A DNA stretch of 64,000 nt from JACVRW01 sp963734025. Its GTDB lineage: Bacteria; Actinomycetota; Thermoleophilia; Solirubrobacterales; Thermoleophilaceae. Location of the stretch: NCBI GenBank assembly GCA_963734025.1, contig CAVTFR010000002.1, forward strand, positions 325,032 to 389,031, read 5' to 3'. The position numbers and the translations under genes were made by a program. The stretch's first letter is position 1. Each line of letters starts with the position of its first letter. Positions 1 to 8,306 of this stretch are shown here, piece after piece. The notes under the pieces are model-generated. The model did no database searches. It was not told the DNA's origin and saw nothing but the letters and a program-made list of their open reading frames with translations.

Positions 1-41
1 CTCACTACGAAAGTCAACTATGGGTTGAGTTTCGTAGTGAG
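1..41. repeat. 41-nt near-perfect palindrome
   Basis: Arms CTCACTACGAAA (1-12) and TTTCGTAGTGAG (30-41) are exact inverted repeats. Inside them TCAAC and GTTGA also pair, leaving one G-G mismatch and a 5-nt loop. It is AT-richer than its surroundings. It lies downstream of the last gene of the minus-strand run, so it could be a terminator hairpin, or an operator or element end belonging to sequence left of the window. Confidence 0.6.
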
Positions 42-57
42 GCTGCCGGGCGCTCGG

Positions 58-243
58 CTACTCCTCGCTGCCCGCCGCGTCCGGATTGTCCGGATCGGGC
101 TGGGCGCCCGGGATGGACGGATCCTGTTCCTTGGCCTCCCAGTCCCGGCGTGTCTCCTCGATGCGCTCGCCGACCTTGTCGGAGTGCTCCTCCATCTCGT
201 CGGCGTCGCGCTCCAGCTCGCGAGCCTTCTCTTCGTGGTCCAT
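58..243 (-). CDS. small acidic helical protein, function unknown
   Basis: This 61-residue protein is very rich in Glu, Asp, Lys and Arg. Residues 1-40 have a heptad-like charged pattern that suggests one long helix or coiled coil, and the tail is rich in Pro, Asp and Gly. There is no signal peptide, membrane segment or cysteine. It starts 9 bp after the stop of the FAD oxidoreductase upstream and is probably the last gene of that operon. I do not recognise a named family. Codon use is normal for the region, which supports a real gene. Confidence 0.65.
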   Translation of the reverse strand: MDHEEKARELERDADEMEEHSDKVGERIEETRRDWEAKEQDPSIPGAQPDPDNPDAAGSEE

Positions 244-252
244 GACGCGCTG

Positions 253-1488
253 TTACCCGCGTGCAGAGCGGACGAAAACGGTGATCGGCCCGCCCGCCGG
301 ATCGGCTCGCGCCGTCCACTCGTCCGGCAGCTGTCCGGAGCGACCCGGCACGAGCCGGGCCAGGCGCCCGCCCCAGAGCGGTCGCCCGTCCTGGACGATC
401 TCGACGCGCGGGTGGGTGAGGAAGTCGCGCGAGCGGATCAGGAAGCGCCCGCGCGGCGGCGCGCCCGTGCCGGGGCTCACTGCGTTCGGGCTGACCCAAG
501 CGAGCGGCCCCCGACGGAGCACCGGGATGCGGCGCTCGGGCCAGGTCCCCCCGCGCAGGTGGCGCGCGACCGAGACTGCGGCGTGACGCCCGCCGAGGGC
601 CGCGACGTCGGCCTGCTCCGCCCCGTGGAGCAGGTTGCCGGCGGCGAAGACTCCCGGCCGCGATGTCCGCAGCGACGCGTCGACAACCGGGCCGCGGGTG
701 CCCTGGTCGAGCTCGAGCCCGCCCATCACGGCAAGCTCGTTGTCCGGGATCCAGTCCGCCGTGAACACCACGGTCTCGCAGGCGACGCTCCGGGTGCTCC
801 CGCTGTCGAGGTCGGTCAGCTCGACCTGCTCGACGCGCTGCCGGCCGTGGATCGCGCTAACTGCGGTGCGGGTCCAAACCGGCGTCCGGAAGCGCAGCGC
901 CGCGCCGGCCCGGAACGCGGCCAGCGACTGGTGGCGGGCGAGCTCGGTGGTCATTCCCACCGGCCGGGCGCCCCCGTGCGTGAGCGTCAGGAGGGCGGAG
1001 AAGCTGACGTGCTCGGCGCCCACGACGAGCGCCCGGCCGCCGAGTCGCTCGCCCTTCAGATAGACGAGCTGCTGGAGCGTGCCCGTCGTCAGCACGCCGG
1101 GCGGGCGCGAGCCGGGGACGAGCCGAGCGGCGCGCGGCCGCTCGCGGCAGCCGCTCGCGAGGATGACGACGTCGGGCTCGAGCAGCGAGCGCCCGCCCGG
1201 GCCCGTCAGCTCGAGCGGGCCACCCGCCGACCAGCCGGTGACCATGGTCTCCGTGAGCAGCTCGGCGCCCGCGTCGACGGCGAGCGAGGCGAGCCGGCGC
1301 GCGTACGCGGGCCCGCTCAGCGGGCGGCGCAGGTCGCGCAGCCCGAAGCCCTGATGCATGGCGTGGCGCGGGATGCCGCCGGGCTCGCGCTCGCGCTCGA
1401 TCACAACCACGTCACGGATGCCGAGGCGGCCGAGCTCGCGCGCCGCCGCCAGCCCCGCGGGCCCGGCGCCGACGATCGCGACGCTCAT
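253..1488 (-). CDS. FAD-dependent oxidoreductase, pyridine nucleotide-disulfide type
   Basis: The 411-residue protein opens with a dinucleotide-binding fold (GAGPAG, residues 7-12) followed by an acidic strand end (VVIERE). A second FAD contact, GVFAAGNLLHG, lies near residue 285. The GGIPRH segment and overall layout fit the flavoproteins that pair with GlpA-like dehydrogenases (GlpB/HcnB-like), which pass electrons from a partner subunit. Its ATG overlaps the stop of the upstream GlpA-like gene by 4 bp, so the two are probably translated together and may form a complex. The substrate cannot be read from sequence. A glycerol-3-phosphate or amino-acid/opine type dehydrogenase is possible. Confidence 0.8.
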   Translation of the reverse strand: MSVAIVGAGPAGLAAARELGRLGIRDVVVIEREREPGGIPRHAMHQGFGLRDLRRPLSGPAYARRLASLAVDAGAELLTETMVTGWSAGGPLELTGPGGRSLLEPDVVILASGCRERPRAARLVPGSRPPGVLTTGTLQQLVYLKGERLGGRALVVGAEHVSFSALLTLTHGGARPVGMTTELARHQSLAAFRAGAALRFRTPVWTRTAVSAIHGRQRVEQVELTDLDSGSTRSVACETVVFTADWIPDNELAVMGGLELDQGTRGPVVDASLRTSRPGVFAAGNLLHGAEQADVAALGGRHAAVSVARHLRGGTWPERRIPVLRRGPLAWVSPNAVSPGTGAPPRGRFLIRSRDFLTHPRVEIVQDGRPLWGGRLARLVPGRSGQLPDEWTARADPAGGPITVFVRSARG

Positions 1489-2867
1489 CCGCGCTCCTCG
1501 ATCAGGGCCGCCAGCTCCGCGCCGCAGAAGAAGCCCTGGCAGCGGCCCATGTGCGAGCGCGTCCGGCGGCGCAGGCCGTCGAGGTCGACCGGCGGCACGG
1601 GCGACTCGAACGCGTCGCGGATCTCACCGCGCGTCACGCGCTCGCAGAAGCAGACGATGCGCCCATACTCGGGGTCGCGGGCGATGCGCTCGGGGTCGGC
1701 GTAGGGTCGCATGAACGCCTCGCCGATGTTCGGCATCGAGAGCTCGACGGGCGGGCCCGGTCGCGGCGACAGCGCCAGCCCCGCATCGGCGAGCAGCCCG
1801 CGCACGTGCTCGGCGATCGCCATCGAGCCGGACAGTCCCGTCGAGCGGATGCCGCCCACGCACACGTAGCCCTCGTCCGCATGAATCGACACCTGGTAAT
1901 CGACGTGCTCCGTGGCCGCGCGCAGCCCGACGTAGACCGCGGTCACCTCGTGCTCGAGCAGCTCGGGCATGATGCGGCGCCCCTCGGCGCGCAGGTAGCC
2001 GAGCCCGTGGGCCGTCGAGCTCGTGTCGTCCTTGCGCTCGACGTTCTCGGCGGTCGGCCCCAGCATCACGTTGCCGAACACCGTCGGAGCGATCAGGACG
2101 CCCTTCGTGATCTTGGTCGGCACGGCGAGCACGATGTGCGAGACGAGCGGCCGCGAGAGCTTGTCGAAGACGATCAGCTCGCCGCGGCGCGGCGTGACGC
2201 TGAAGCCGTCATGGCCGAGCATGCGGTCGAGCTCGTCCGAACGCAGCCCCGCGGCGTTGACGAAGAAGCGGGTGGTCCACTCGCGGGCGCCGGAGCGCAC
2301 GACGAGCCCGCCGGCTTCGCGCCTCTCCACGGCGGTGACCTGCGTGCCGCGCCGCAGCTCGCATCCCCCGAGCACAGCCTCGGTCGCGAACGCGAGCGGG
2401 GTCGTGAACGGGCAGATGATCCCCTCGTCCGGCACCTCGAGCGCCCCGAGCGCACCGGGCCCGAGGTGCGGCTCGCGCCGGTAGAGCTTCTCGGCCGACA
2501 GCTCGCGAATCGGCGCGTAGCCGTTCGCGTGCGAGGCCTCGACGATGCCGGGCAGCGAGCCGAGCTGCTCCTCGTCCCAGGCGACGAGCAGCGCGCCCGT
2601 TCGCTCTACCGGGATGCCGACCCGCTCCGCGTAGCGCCCGAGCTGCTCGTAGCCACGCACCACGAGCTCGGCCTCGAGCGTCCCCGGCTTGGCGTCGAAG
2701 CCCGTGTGCAGCAGCGCAGTGTTGGCCTTGCTCGTGCCGGCGCCGACGTCGGGCTGCGCCTCGAGCAGCGTCACGCGCAGCTCGAAGAGCGACAGCTCGC
2801 GCGCGATAGCACAGCCGACGACGCCGCCGCCCGCTATCAGCACATCGCAGTCGAACCCGCGCTCCAC
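1485..2867 (-). CDS. GlpA-like FAD oxidoreductase with C-terminal [2Fe-2S] BFD-like domain
   Basis: This protein has 460 residues. The N-terminal DAO fold carries GGGVVGCAIA near residue 13, and the middle matches the DAO/GlpA family. The C-terminus has a bacterioferritin-associated-ferredoxin-like cluster domain with Cys406, Cys408, Cys443 and Cys448 (CFC and CQGFFC). That combination is typical of the catalytic subunit of anaerobic-type glycerol-3-phosphate dehydrogenases and related FAD enzymes. It sits 16 bp after the phenylalanine hydroxylase gene and overlaps the second flavoprotein gene by 4 bp, so the three read as one operon. A DUF1667 partner, often found in such loci, is not seen here. 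Confidence 0.82.
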   Translation of the reverse strand: MERGFDCDVLIAGGGVVGCAIARELSLFELRVTLLEAQPDVGAGTSKANTALLHTGFDAKPGTLEAELVVRGYEQLGRYAERVGIPVERTGALLVAWDEEQLGSLPGIVEASHANGYAPIRELSAEKLYRREPHLGPGALGALEVPDEGIICPFTTPLAFATEAVLGGCELRRGTQVTAVERREAGGLVVRSGAREWTTRFFVNAAGLRSDELDRMLGHDGFSVTPRRGELIVFDKLSRPLVSHIVLAVPTKITKGVLIAPTVFGNVMLGPTAENVERKDDTSSTAHGLGYLRAEGRRIMPELLEHEVTAVYVGLRAATEHVDYQVSIHADEGYVCVGGIRSTGLSGSMAIAEHVRGLLADAGLALSPRPGPPVELSMPNIGEAFMRPYADPERIARDPEYGRIVCFCERVTRGEIRDAFESPVPPVDLDGLRRRTRSHMGRCQGFFCGAELAALIEERG

Positions 2868-2883
2868 GCGCGGGAGTATCCCG

Positions 2884-3783
2884 TCAGGAGGTGGTGGCCC
2901 CTACCCGCGCGCGCATCTCGTCGATCGACTCGTCGCTGCAGGTCGCGAAGAACCCGCCCACGACCTCACGGACCTCGTCGAGCGACTCGGCCCGGTAGAG
3001 CACGGGCTGGTACTGCGTGATGTCGTAGTCCGCGGTGCCCATCTCGACGAGGTCGATCGGGCGGTGCTCCATCCCGCGGAACTCGTCGATCTCCCCGTAC
3101 GAGGAGAGGATGCCCGCGCCGTAGGCCCGCAGCTCGCCGTCCTCGACGACCACGCCGAACTCGACGGTGAACCAGAAGACGCGCGAGAGGAAGCGCAGGT
3201 TCTCCTCGTCGCGCAGGCGATGGGTCGCCTCGCCGGTCAGGCGATGGAGCTCCGAGAAGGTGGGCGTTGCGAGCAGGTGCCCGTGGCCGATGACCTCGTG
3301 GATGATGTCCGGCTCCGGGGTGTAGAGCGGCTCGTCCGGATGCCGCACGTACTGGGTCGAGTGGAAACTGCGCCCGGAGAGCGAGCCGTAGAACTCGCGC
3401 AGCGGCACAAGCCCGGCGGCCGGCAGGTAGTGGAAGCCCGTGATCGGCCGCAGCCGCTCACTCACCAGGTCGAGGCTCGGGACACCGCCGGTGGGCAGGT
3501 CGAGCGCCGCCTTGGCCTCGAGGAACTCCCGGATCGCGAGCCGCTCGTGCTTGGGGGCGAGCTCGCGGCAGACCGTGCGCCACACGTTTTGCTCCGCCTC
3601 GTTGTACTCGACGGGGGGAGCGGGCTGCCCGGGCTTCCACGCGAGCGCCAGTGACGCGATCTCGTTGCGCCTCTCGCGGTACACCGGGTCGTTTGCCCCC
3701 GGGTGATCGTGGGCGAGGTGGACCTCCACCTCGCCGTGCTCGCTCTGGGTGACCGGTGAGTAGAGCTGTCCCTCCTCGAACAT
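2884..3783 (-). CDS. phhA: phenylalanine 4-monooxygenase (aromatic amino acid hydroxylase)
   Basis: The 299-residue protein is a single catalytic domain of the pterin-dependent aromatic hydroxylases, which convert phenylalanine to tyrosine using Fe(II), O2 and tetrahydropterin. The iron ligands are visible as His162 and His167 (HEVIGH) and Glu208 in WFTVEFG. The conserved YGAGILSS follows at residues 221-228. There is no regulatory ACT domain, as usual in bacteria. The gene is divergent from an Lrp/AsnC regulator with an inverted repeat in between, which suggests control by an amino acid. It probably leads the operon with the two flavoproteins. Family assignment is firm; Phe rather than Trp or Tyr specificity follows from bacterial relatives. 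Confidence 0.92.
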   Translation of the reverse strand: MFEEGQLYSPVTQSEHGEVEVHLAHDHPGANDPVYRERRNEIASLALAWKPGQPAPPVEYNEAEQNVWRTVCRELAPKHERLAIREFLEAKAALDLPTGGVPSLDLVSERLRPITGFHYLPAAGLVPLREFYGSLSGRSFHSTQYVRHPDEPLYTPEPDIIHEVIGHGHLLATPTFSELHRLTGEATHRLRDEENLRFLSRVFWFTVEFGVVVEDGELRAYGAGILSSYGEIDEFRGMEHRPIDLVEMGTADYDITQYQPVLYRAESLDEVREVVGGFFATCSDESIDEMRARVGATTS

Positions 3784-3831
3784 GAGGCGAGTGGAGCAGT
3801 TCCGGGCCGGACTTTCAAGTCTGCACAGCGT

Positions 3832-3894
3832 GACTGGTCAATCTGACCATCTCAGCATGTGCGTGGCGCTACTATCTGTGCACTTTGACCAGTC
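3832..3894. promoter_or_regulatory. inverted repeat between phhA and Lrp gene, probable Lrp operator
   Basis: GACTGGTCAA (3832-3841) and TTGACCAGTC (3885-3894) are exact 10-bp inverted copies 43 bp apart. An extra half-site TGACCA lies at about 3844. The right copy overlaps the TTG start of the Lrp-type gene, so binding there could repress that gene while the left copy acts on the hydroxylase operon. Confidence 0.6.
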
Positions 3895-4364
3895 CGATTG
3901 ACGAGCTCGACTCACGCCTGATAGCCGAGCTGCGCGAGAACCCGCGTCTGGGGCTGCTCGAGATCAGCCGCCGGCTGGGGGTCGCGCGCGGCACGGTGCA
4001 GGCCCGGCTCGCGAAGCTGGAGACGCGCGGCGTGATCACGGGGTTCGGCCCCGAGGTGGACCCGCACGAGCTCGGCCACCGGCTCGAGGCGTTCGTGCTG
4101 CTCGAGCTGACCCAGGGGCGCCTGGTCGAAGCGGTGGCGTCGCTCGAGGCGGTCCCGGAGGTGCTCGAGGCCGACGCGGTGAGCGGGCCACAGGACCTGA
4201 TCTGCCGCGTGGCCGCGCGCGACACCGAGCACCTCCAGGAGATCGTCAACCGCCTGCTGGCGACCGACGCCATCCGCCATACCACGAGCTACGTCGTCCT
4301 GTCGCGGCCGATCCGGCCGCGTGTGCAGCCGCTCGTCGACGCGGTCGGCAGCTCAGGCGTGTAG
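3885..4364 (+). CDS. Lrp/AsnC family transcriptional regulator
   Basis: 159 residues. An AsnC-type winged helix occupies about residues 5-55 (ISRRLGVARGTVQARL is the recognition part). A RAM ligand-binding domain follows, with FVLLELTQGR and DLICRVAARD. The start is TTG at 3885, because no ATG or GTG in frame gives a better N-terminus. The gene is divergent from phenylalanine hydroxylase, so the likely effector is phenylalanine or tyrosine and the likely target is that operon, as with other Lrp-type regulators next to amino-acid catabolic genes. Its 3' end overlaps the convergent XRE-cupin gene by 12 bp. Confidence 0.9.
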   Translation: MTSPIDELDSRLIAELRENPRLGLLEISRRLGVARGTVQARLAKLETRGVITGFGPEVDPHELGHRLEAFVLLELTQGRLVEAVASLEAVPEVLEADAVSGPQDLICRVAARDTEHLQEIVNRLLATDAIRHTTSYVVLSRPIRPRVQPLVDAVGSSGV

Positions 4365-4931
4365 ATGGAGCCGCTCGCCCTGCGGCCCGAAGATCATGAT
4401 CAGCTCGACCGGGCCGTCGAGCGCCCCGAACCAATGCGGCGTCCAGGTGCTGAACTCGACCGCGTCGCCCGGCTCGATCGTGAGGTCCTGCTCGCCGAGC
4501 AGTAGCCGCAGGCGCCCGCTCAGAACGTAGAGCCAGTCGCTGCCCTCGTGCACGGGAAGCCTGCGGGGCGGTTCACGGCGCTTCTCCGAGATGTGGATCT
4601 TGTAGGCGCGCAGGCCGCCGGCCGCCTCGCGGCGCGTGAGCGGCCACATCGTCAGGCCCTGATGCGTGCGCGGCTTGCTGCGGATGCGCGGATCCTCGGG
4701 AGCCGGGGTGCCGAGCAGCTCGTCGGTGCTGACGCCGAGCGCCGACGCCAGGGCCGGAATGTGGTCCAGCGCCAGGCGCCGCTTGCCCGACTCGAGCCGG
4801 CTGAGCGTCGAGACGTCGATGCTCGCGCCCTCGGCAACCTGCTGAAGCGTCAACCCGCGTTCGTTGCGGAGCTCCCTGAGCCGGCGGCGGACACGGACGT
4901 CGATCGAGTCCTCCTGAGCTTTTGCCTGCAT
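4353..4931 (-). CDS. XRE-family regulator with C-terminal cupin
   Basis: 192 residues from ATG 4931 (first residues MQAKAQE). Longer open frames upstream run through the divergent gene and are unlikely. An HTH_3 domain spans roughly 18-68 (LQQVAEGASIDVSTLSRLESG). A cupin_2 barrel at about 105-185 contains the usual HEGSDWLYVLSGR and EPGDAVEF turns. Members of this class sense a small ligand in the cupin and often control the neighbouring gene. Here that neighbour is a decayed thioredoxin-reductase-like gene whose ATG overlaps this start on the other strand (CATG at 4929-4932). Confidence 0.88.
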   Translation of the reverse strand: MQAKAQEDSIDVRVRRRLRELRNERGLTLQQVAEGASIDVSTLSRLESGKRRLALDHIPALASALGVSTDELLGTPAPEDPRIRSKPRTHQGLTMWPLTRREAAGGLRAYKIHISEKRREPPRRLPVHEGSDWLYVLSGRLRLLLGEQDLTIEPGDAVEFSTWTPHWFGALDGPVELIMIFGPQGERLHLHA

Positions 4932-5922
4932 GGCAAGGAAGGTTGGCAAACCCGATGATCGCCGCGCCACTCTTGCCGGACATGGACACAACTGGGATTG
5001 CATAGTCGTCGGAGCCGGCGCCGCCGGATTGAGCGCCGCGCTCGTGCTCGGCCGCGCGCGCCGGCGCACGCTCGTCATCGACGCCTCCGAACAGAGCAAC
5101 CGCGTCGCCCATGGGATCGGCGGCCTGCTGGGGCAGGACGGCCGTCCACCCGAGGCCTTCTACGCCGCCGGGCGCGAGGAGCTCGCCGCCTACTCCGACC
5201 GTGGAGCTCCGCTCGGGCGAGGTCCGGACCGCAGAGCGTGTCGAGGCGGCTTCGTCCTCGAGCTGGCCGAGCGGCGGGCAGCGAGACGGGCGCACCGGCG
5301 CGTGCTGCTTGCGCACCGGGATGGACTACCGGCGGCCGGTGCTGCCGGGGATCGAGGAACGCTGGGGCGGCTCGGTGTTCCACTGCCCGTTCTGCCATGG
5401 CTGGGAGGTCCGCGAGCGCCCGCTCGGAGTGCTCGACCGCGGAGACTGCGGCGTGCAGCGCGCCCTGCTCCTGCGCACGTGGAGCGACGACGTCACGCTG
5501 TTCGGCGACGGTCCTGCCGGGCTCGACCCGGACGACGCGGAGCGGCTCGATGCGGCGGGCGTCGACGTCGACGAGCGCCCGGTCGCCGGCCTGCGCGGGC
5601 CCGGCGACACGCTTAGCGGCGTGGTCTTCGCCGACGGCGGCGAGCGCTGACTGCGGCGGGCTGCTCGTGCCGGTGATGCTGCACCAGCGCATCAGCACTC
5701 GCCGAGCAGCTGGGCGCGGCACTCGCGAGCACCGGCCCCTTGGTCGCGGACGCCGTCGAGGTCGACGAGAGGTTCCACTCGAGCGTGGCGGGGCTCTCCG
5801 CCGCCGGCGACGTGAGTGGGCAGATGCAATCGGTGGCGAACGCCGTGGCCGCCGGCTCGAACGCCGCAGCGATGATCGTGCACGACCTGATGGCCGAGGC
5901 GCACGCGCCGGCGCCCGCGTGA
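4930..5922 (+). pseudogene. thioredoxin-reductase-like FAD oxidoreductase, multiply frameshifted
   Basis: Pieces of one protein are found in order but in different frames. The FAD motif VVGAGAAGLSAALVLGRA is in frame 1 (about 5005-5060). The stretch around YRRPVLPGIEERWGG and CPFCHGWEVRERPLG is in frame 2 (5320-5640). A short GLLVPVMLHQR piece is in frame 3, and a C-terminal FAD/NAD stretch GLSAAGDVSGQ is in frame 1 again (5695-5922). At least four frame changes are needed, near 5200, 5245, 5310 and 5640-5695. Family members are about 300-330 residues and reduce disulfides or related substrates with NAD(P)H. With this many breaks the gene is most likely dead, unless the assembly is poor here. 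Confidence 0.75.
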
Positions 5923-5926
5923 GCGC

Positions 5927-7240
5927 CTACGCGCCGAGCGCCGCGCGGGCCGCGCCGCGCCCGGTGCGGACGGCGCCCTCCATGTAGCCGCAGACCCACT
6001 GGTCCGAGCCGCATACGTAGAAGGGCGGCTCGTGGCTGCCGTGGAGCGGCCCGACCGCCAGCACGTCGCCCGGTCGCCAGGAGGTGATGTAGCCCTCCGT
6101 CCACGGGTCGACCCCCCAGCGCCGGAACCAGATGGCAAGGAGGTCACGCGAGCGCTCGCCGAACGCCTGCGCCATCTCGTCGACCATCTCGGACTCGATC
6201 CGGGCAGGCGAGGTGGCGAGGAACGCGGCGAGCCGCTCGGGCGGCACGAGCGCCGACATGATCCCCTCGCGCTGCACCCAGGTTCCGCCGAGCACGCCGG
6301 TCTCCCAGTACGCGTCGCCGTTCTGGCCCTGCTCCTCCCAGAAGGAGGTCTCGTAGGCGAACACGACCTTGGCGGCGAGCGCGTGCCGCTGGCGGTCGAG
6401 GGACGCGCGGCGCTCGTCCGACACGCCCTCGATGGCGACCCGGCGCAGCGGCCCGACCGGGATCGCGCACACCACGGCTTCCGACTCGAAGCGCTCGCCG
6501 GTCCAGGTGGTGACGGCACACCCCGAGCTCGCGACCTTCACGTGCGTGACCGGCGTGGCGTAGCGCATCCGGTGGCCGAGCTCCTCCGCCATCCGCAGCG
6601 CGACCGTCGCCGAGCCCTCGGCGACGCGCTCGCACTCCCACACGTCGTACGAGTAGAAGCCGGGCGCGCCGGCAGCCGCCTCCTTGCGCAGGTCCGACAG
6701 GAGCGAGGTGCGCTCGACGGACTCGGCGGAGAGGGCGAGCATCGAGAGGTCGCGGGCCCGCACAACGTTGAGCGGCGCGCCGCGCTCGCGCAGCCAGTCG
6801 CCCACCGAGAGCCGGTCGAGCCGCTCGGCGTCGGGATGCGACCAGGGGTCATCGGGGTCGACGCTCGCGGCGAGCTCCCCGAACTCGCGGTCGAGGCGCG
6901 CGTACTCCTCGCGCTCCGCCTCGGTCATCCACGGATGCTCGTCGCCCACCGACGTGCCGTCCGCGAGCACCCAGGTGGCCTCGCCGGGCAGATCCGGGAA
7001 GGCGGGCACGAGCGTCAGCCCGAGCTCCTCGACGAGCCCGTAGTAGGCCGTCTGGTGCGTGCCGACCACCTCGCCGCCGAGCTGCACGAGCCGGCCGTCG
7101 GCGAGCGTCGTCTGCTCGACGCGTCCGCCGGGCCTGCCGCGAGCCTCGAGCACGACCACGTCGGCGCCGCCGGCGGCGAGATCGCGCGCGGCGCTGAGAC
7201 CTGCGAGCCCGGCGCCGAGGACCACGACGTCGTGTCTCAT
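5927..7240 (-). CDS. flavin monoamine oxidase family protein
   Basis: 437 residues. The N-terminal FAD motif GAGLAGLSAARDL (9-21) is followed by VVVLEARGRPGGR, the signature of the amine-oxidase/putrescine-oxidase group. The C-terminal CGYMEGAVRTGRGAA is the second FAD contact that closes the fold. These enzymes oxidise primary or secondary amines or polyamines to the aldehyde with release of H2O2. No signal peptide is seen, so it is cytoplasmic. Its start lies 9 bp from the stop of the winged-helix gene upstream on the same strand, so they could share a transcript. The exact amine cannot be told. Confidence 0.85.
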   Translation of the reverse strand: MRHDVVVLGAGLAGLSAARDLAAGGADVVVLEARGRPGGRVEQTTLADGRLVQLGGEVVGTHQTAYYGLVEELGLTLVPAFPDLPGEATWVLADGTSVGDEHPWMTEAEREEYARLDREFGELAASVDPDDPWSHPDAERLDRLSVGDWLRERGAPLNVVRARDLSMLALSAESVERTSLLSDLRKEAAAGAPGFYSYDVWECERVAEGSATVALRMAEELGHRMRYATPVTHVKVASSGCAVTTWTGERFESEAVVCAIPVGPLRRVAIEGVSDERRASLDRQRHALAAKVVFAYETSFWEEQGQNGDAYWETGVLGGTWVQREGIMSALVPPERLAAFLATSPARIESEMVDEMAQAFGERSRDLLAIWFRRWGVDPWTEGYITSWRPGDVLAVGPLHGSHEPPFYVCGSDQWVCGYMEGAVRTGRGAARAALGA

Positions 7241-7249
7241 CGGCGCAGC

Positions 7250-8297
7250 CTATCCGTGGAACTCCGCCAGCCGCTCCGCCTCGTCCGTCCAGCTCGCGGC
7301 GCGTCGCCCGGTCGAGCTTGCCGAACGGCTCCGTCCTGATGCGGCCGCCGTCGAGCTTCCAGGTCCCGGCGACCGATCCGTCAACCAGAAAGGTCCCGAT
7401 CGACTGCGGCATCCTCGTGTTGAAGATCCGCGGCCGGTGCTCCTCGGGCAGGATGCAGCTGCGGCGCGCGTGGGCGAGCAGGGCCGCGTCCCAGGTCGGC
7501 AGGAAGCGCACCGGCGCCGGCGTGTCCGGGTCGGGAAGCGGCGCCCGCGGCAGGTCGACGAGCTCGGCGCCGTCCTCCGCGCGGAACCGGCGCGTGGCGA
7601 TCCGCTCGAGCGGTTGCTCGACGAGCGCCACGGGCAGGCCCGCCCAGTCGGCTACCTCGACTCGCGTCGACGGGCCGAAGGCGCCGAGGTAGCGACGGAG
7701 GAGCAGCTCGATCCCGGCCTCCTCCGTCAGGCCGGCGGGCGGCGGCCCGAGCCAGTCCTCGGCCGCCGCGTAGAGGTCGGCGCGGCGGCGCTCCCATGTG
7801 CCTGCCGGAGGAACCCGGACGAGGTCGAGCTCCATGCCGACGCCGCGGGCCATGTCCTTGCCGAGCAGCTCCTCGATCTCCTTGCGGTGCAGCGAGCCGC
7901 CATCGAGCGCGCGCCGCAGCTTGCGTACAGCCGTGCGGAGCTTCGCCGGCGACGCCCCGTAGGTGGCGACCCGGCGCGCCCACTCGGCGCGAGCGCGCTT
8001 CACGCCGATCTCGAACGGCCAGTAGTCGCCCCGCGAGACGAGGTGGATCGTGGCCCGCATCAGCGTCGCCTGCACGACGCTGCGCCGCTCGAGGGCGCGG
8101 GTCAGCTCGTCCCGCTCGAAGCCCTCGCTTCGCGACCAGAGGCCGATGTACATCGACGGCGCGTACTGCGCCTGCAACCCGCCCATCCGCTCGAGCGTGC
8201 GGGCGATCGGCGTGCGGGAGCGCTCGAGCAGCAGTTGCCGGGCGAGCAGCGCCCGGTTCAGCTCCCGCGAGGTGAGGACGCGCTCGGGGGCCGGCAC
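7250..8297 (-). pseudogene. winged-helix DNA-binding (AlkZ-like) protein, one frameshift near the C-terminus
   Basis: The first about 335 residues read cleanly as an HTH_42/AlkZ-like protein (GGLQAQYAPSMYIGLWSR, then RFLPTWDAALLAH, then GTFLVDGSVAGTWK). These relate to bacterial glycosylases that unhook DNA crosslinks. Near 7285-7290 one extra base shifts the frame. Removing it gives the expected ending (DEAERLAEFHG) and a TAG at 7250-7252. Only the last dozen residues are affected, so this may be a sequencing error or a still-active gene with an altered tail. As read, the open frame runs on into the amine oxidase gene. Confidence 0.75.
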
Positions 8298-8306
8298 GCG
8301 GCCAAG

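Noticed and set aside
25..1704. Long plus-strand open frame of 559 codons
   Set aside because: It is the mirror of two real minus-strand flavoprotein genes; its translation is Arg/Ala/Gly-rich with no domain.
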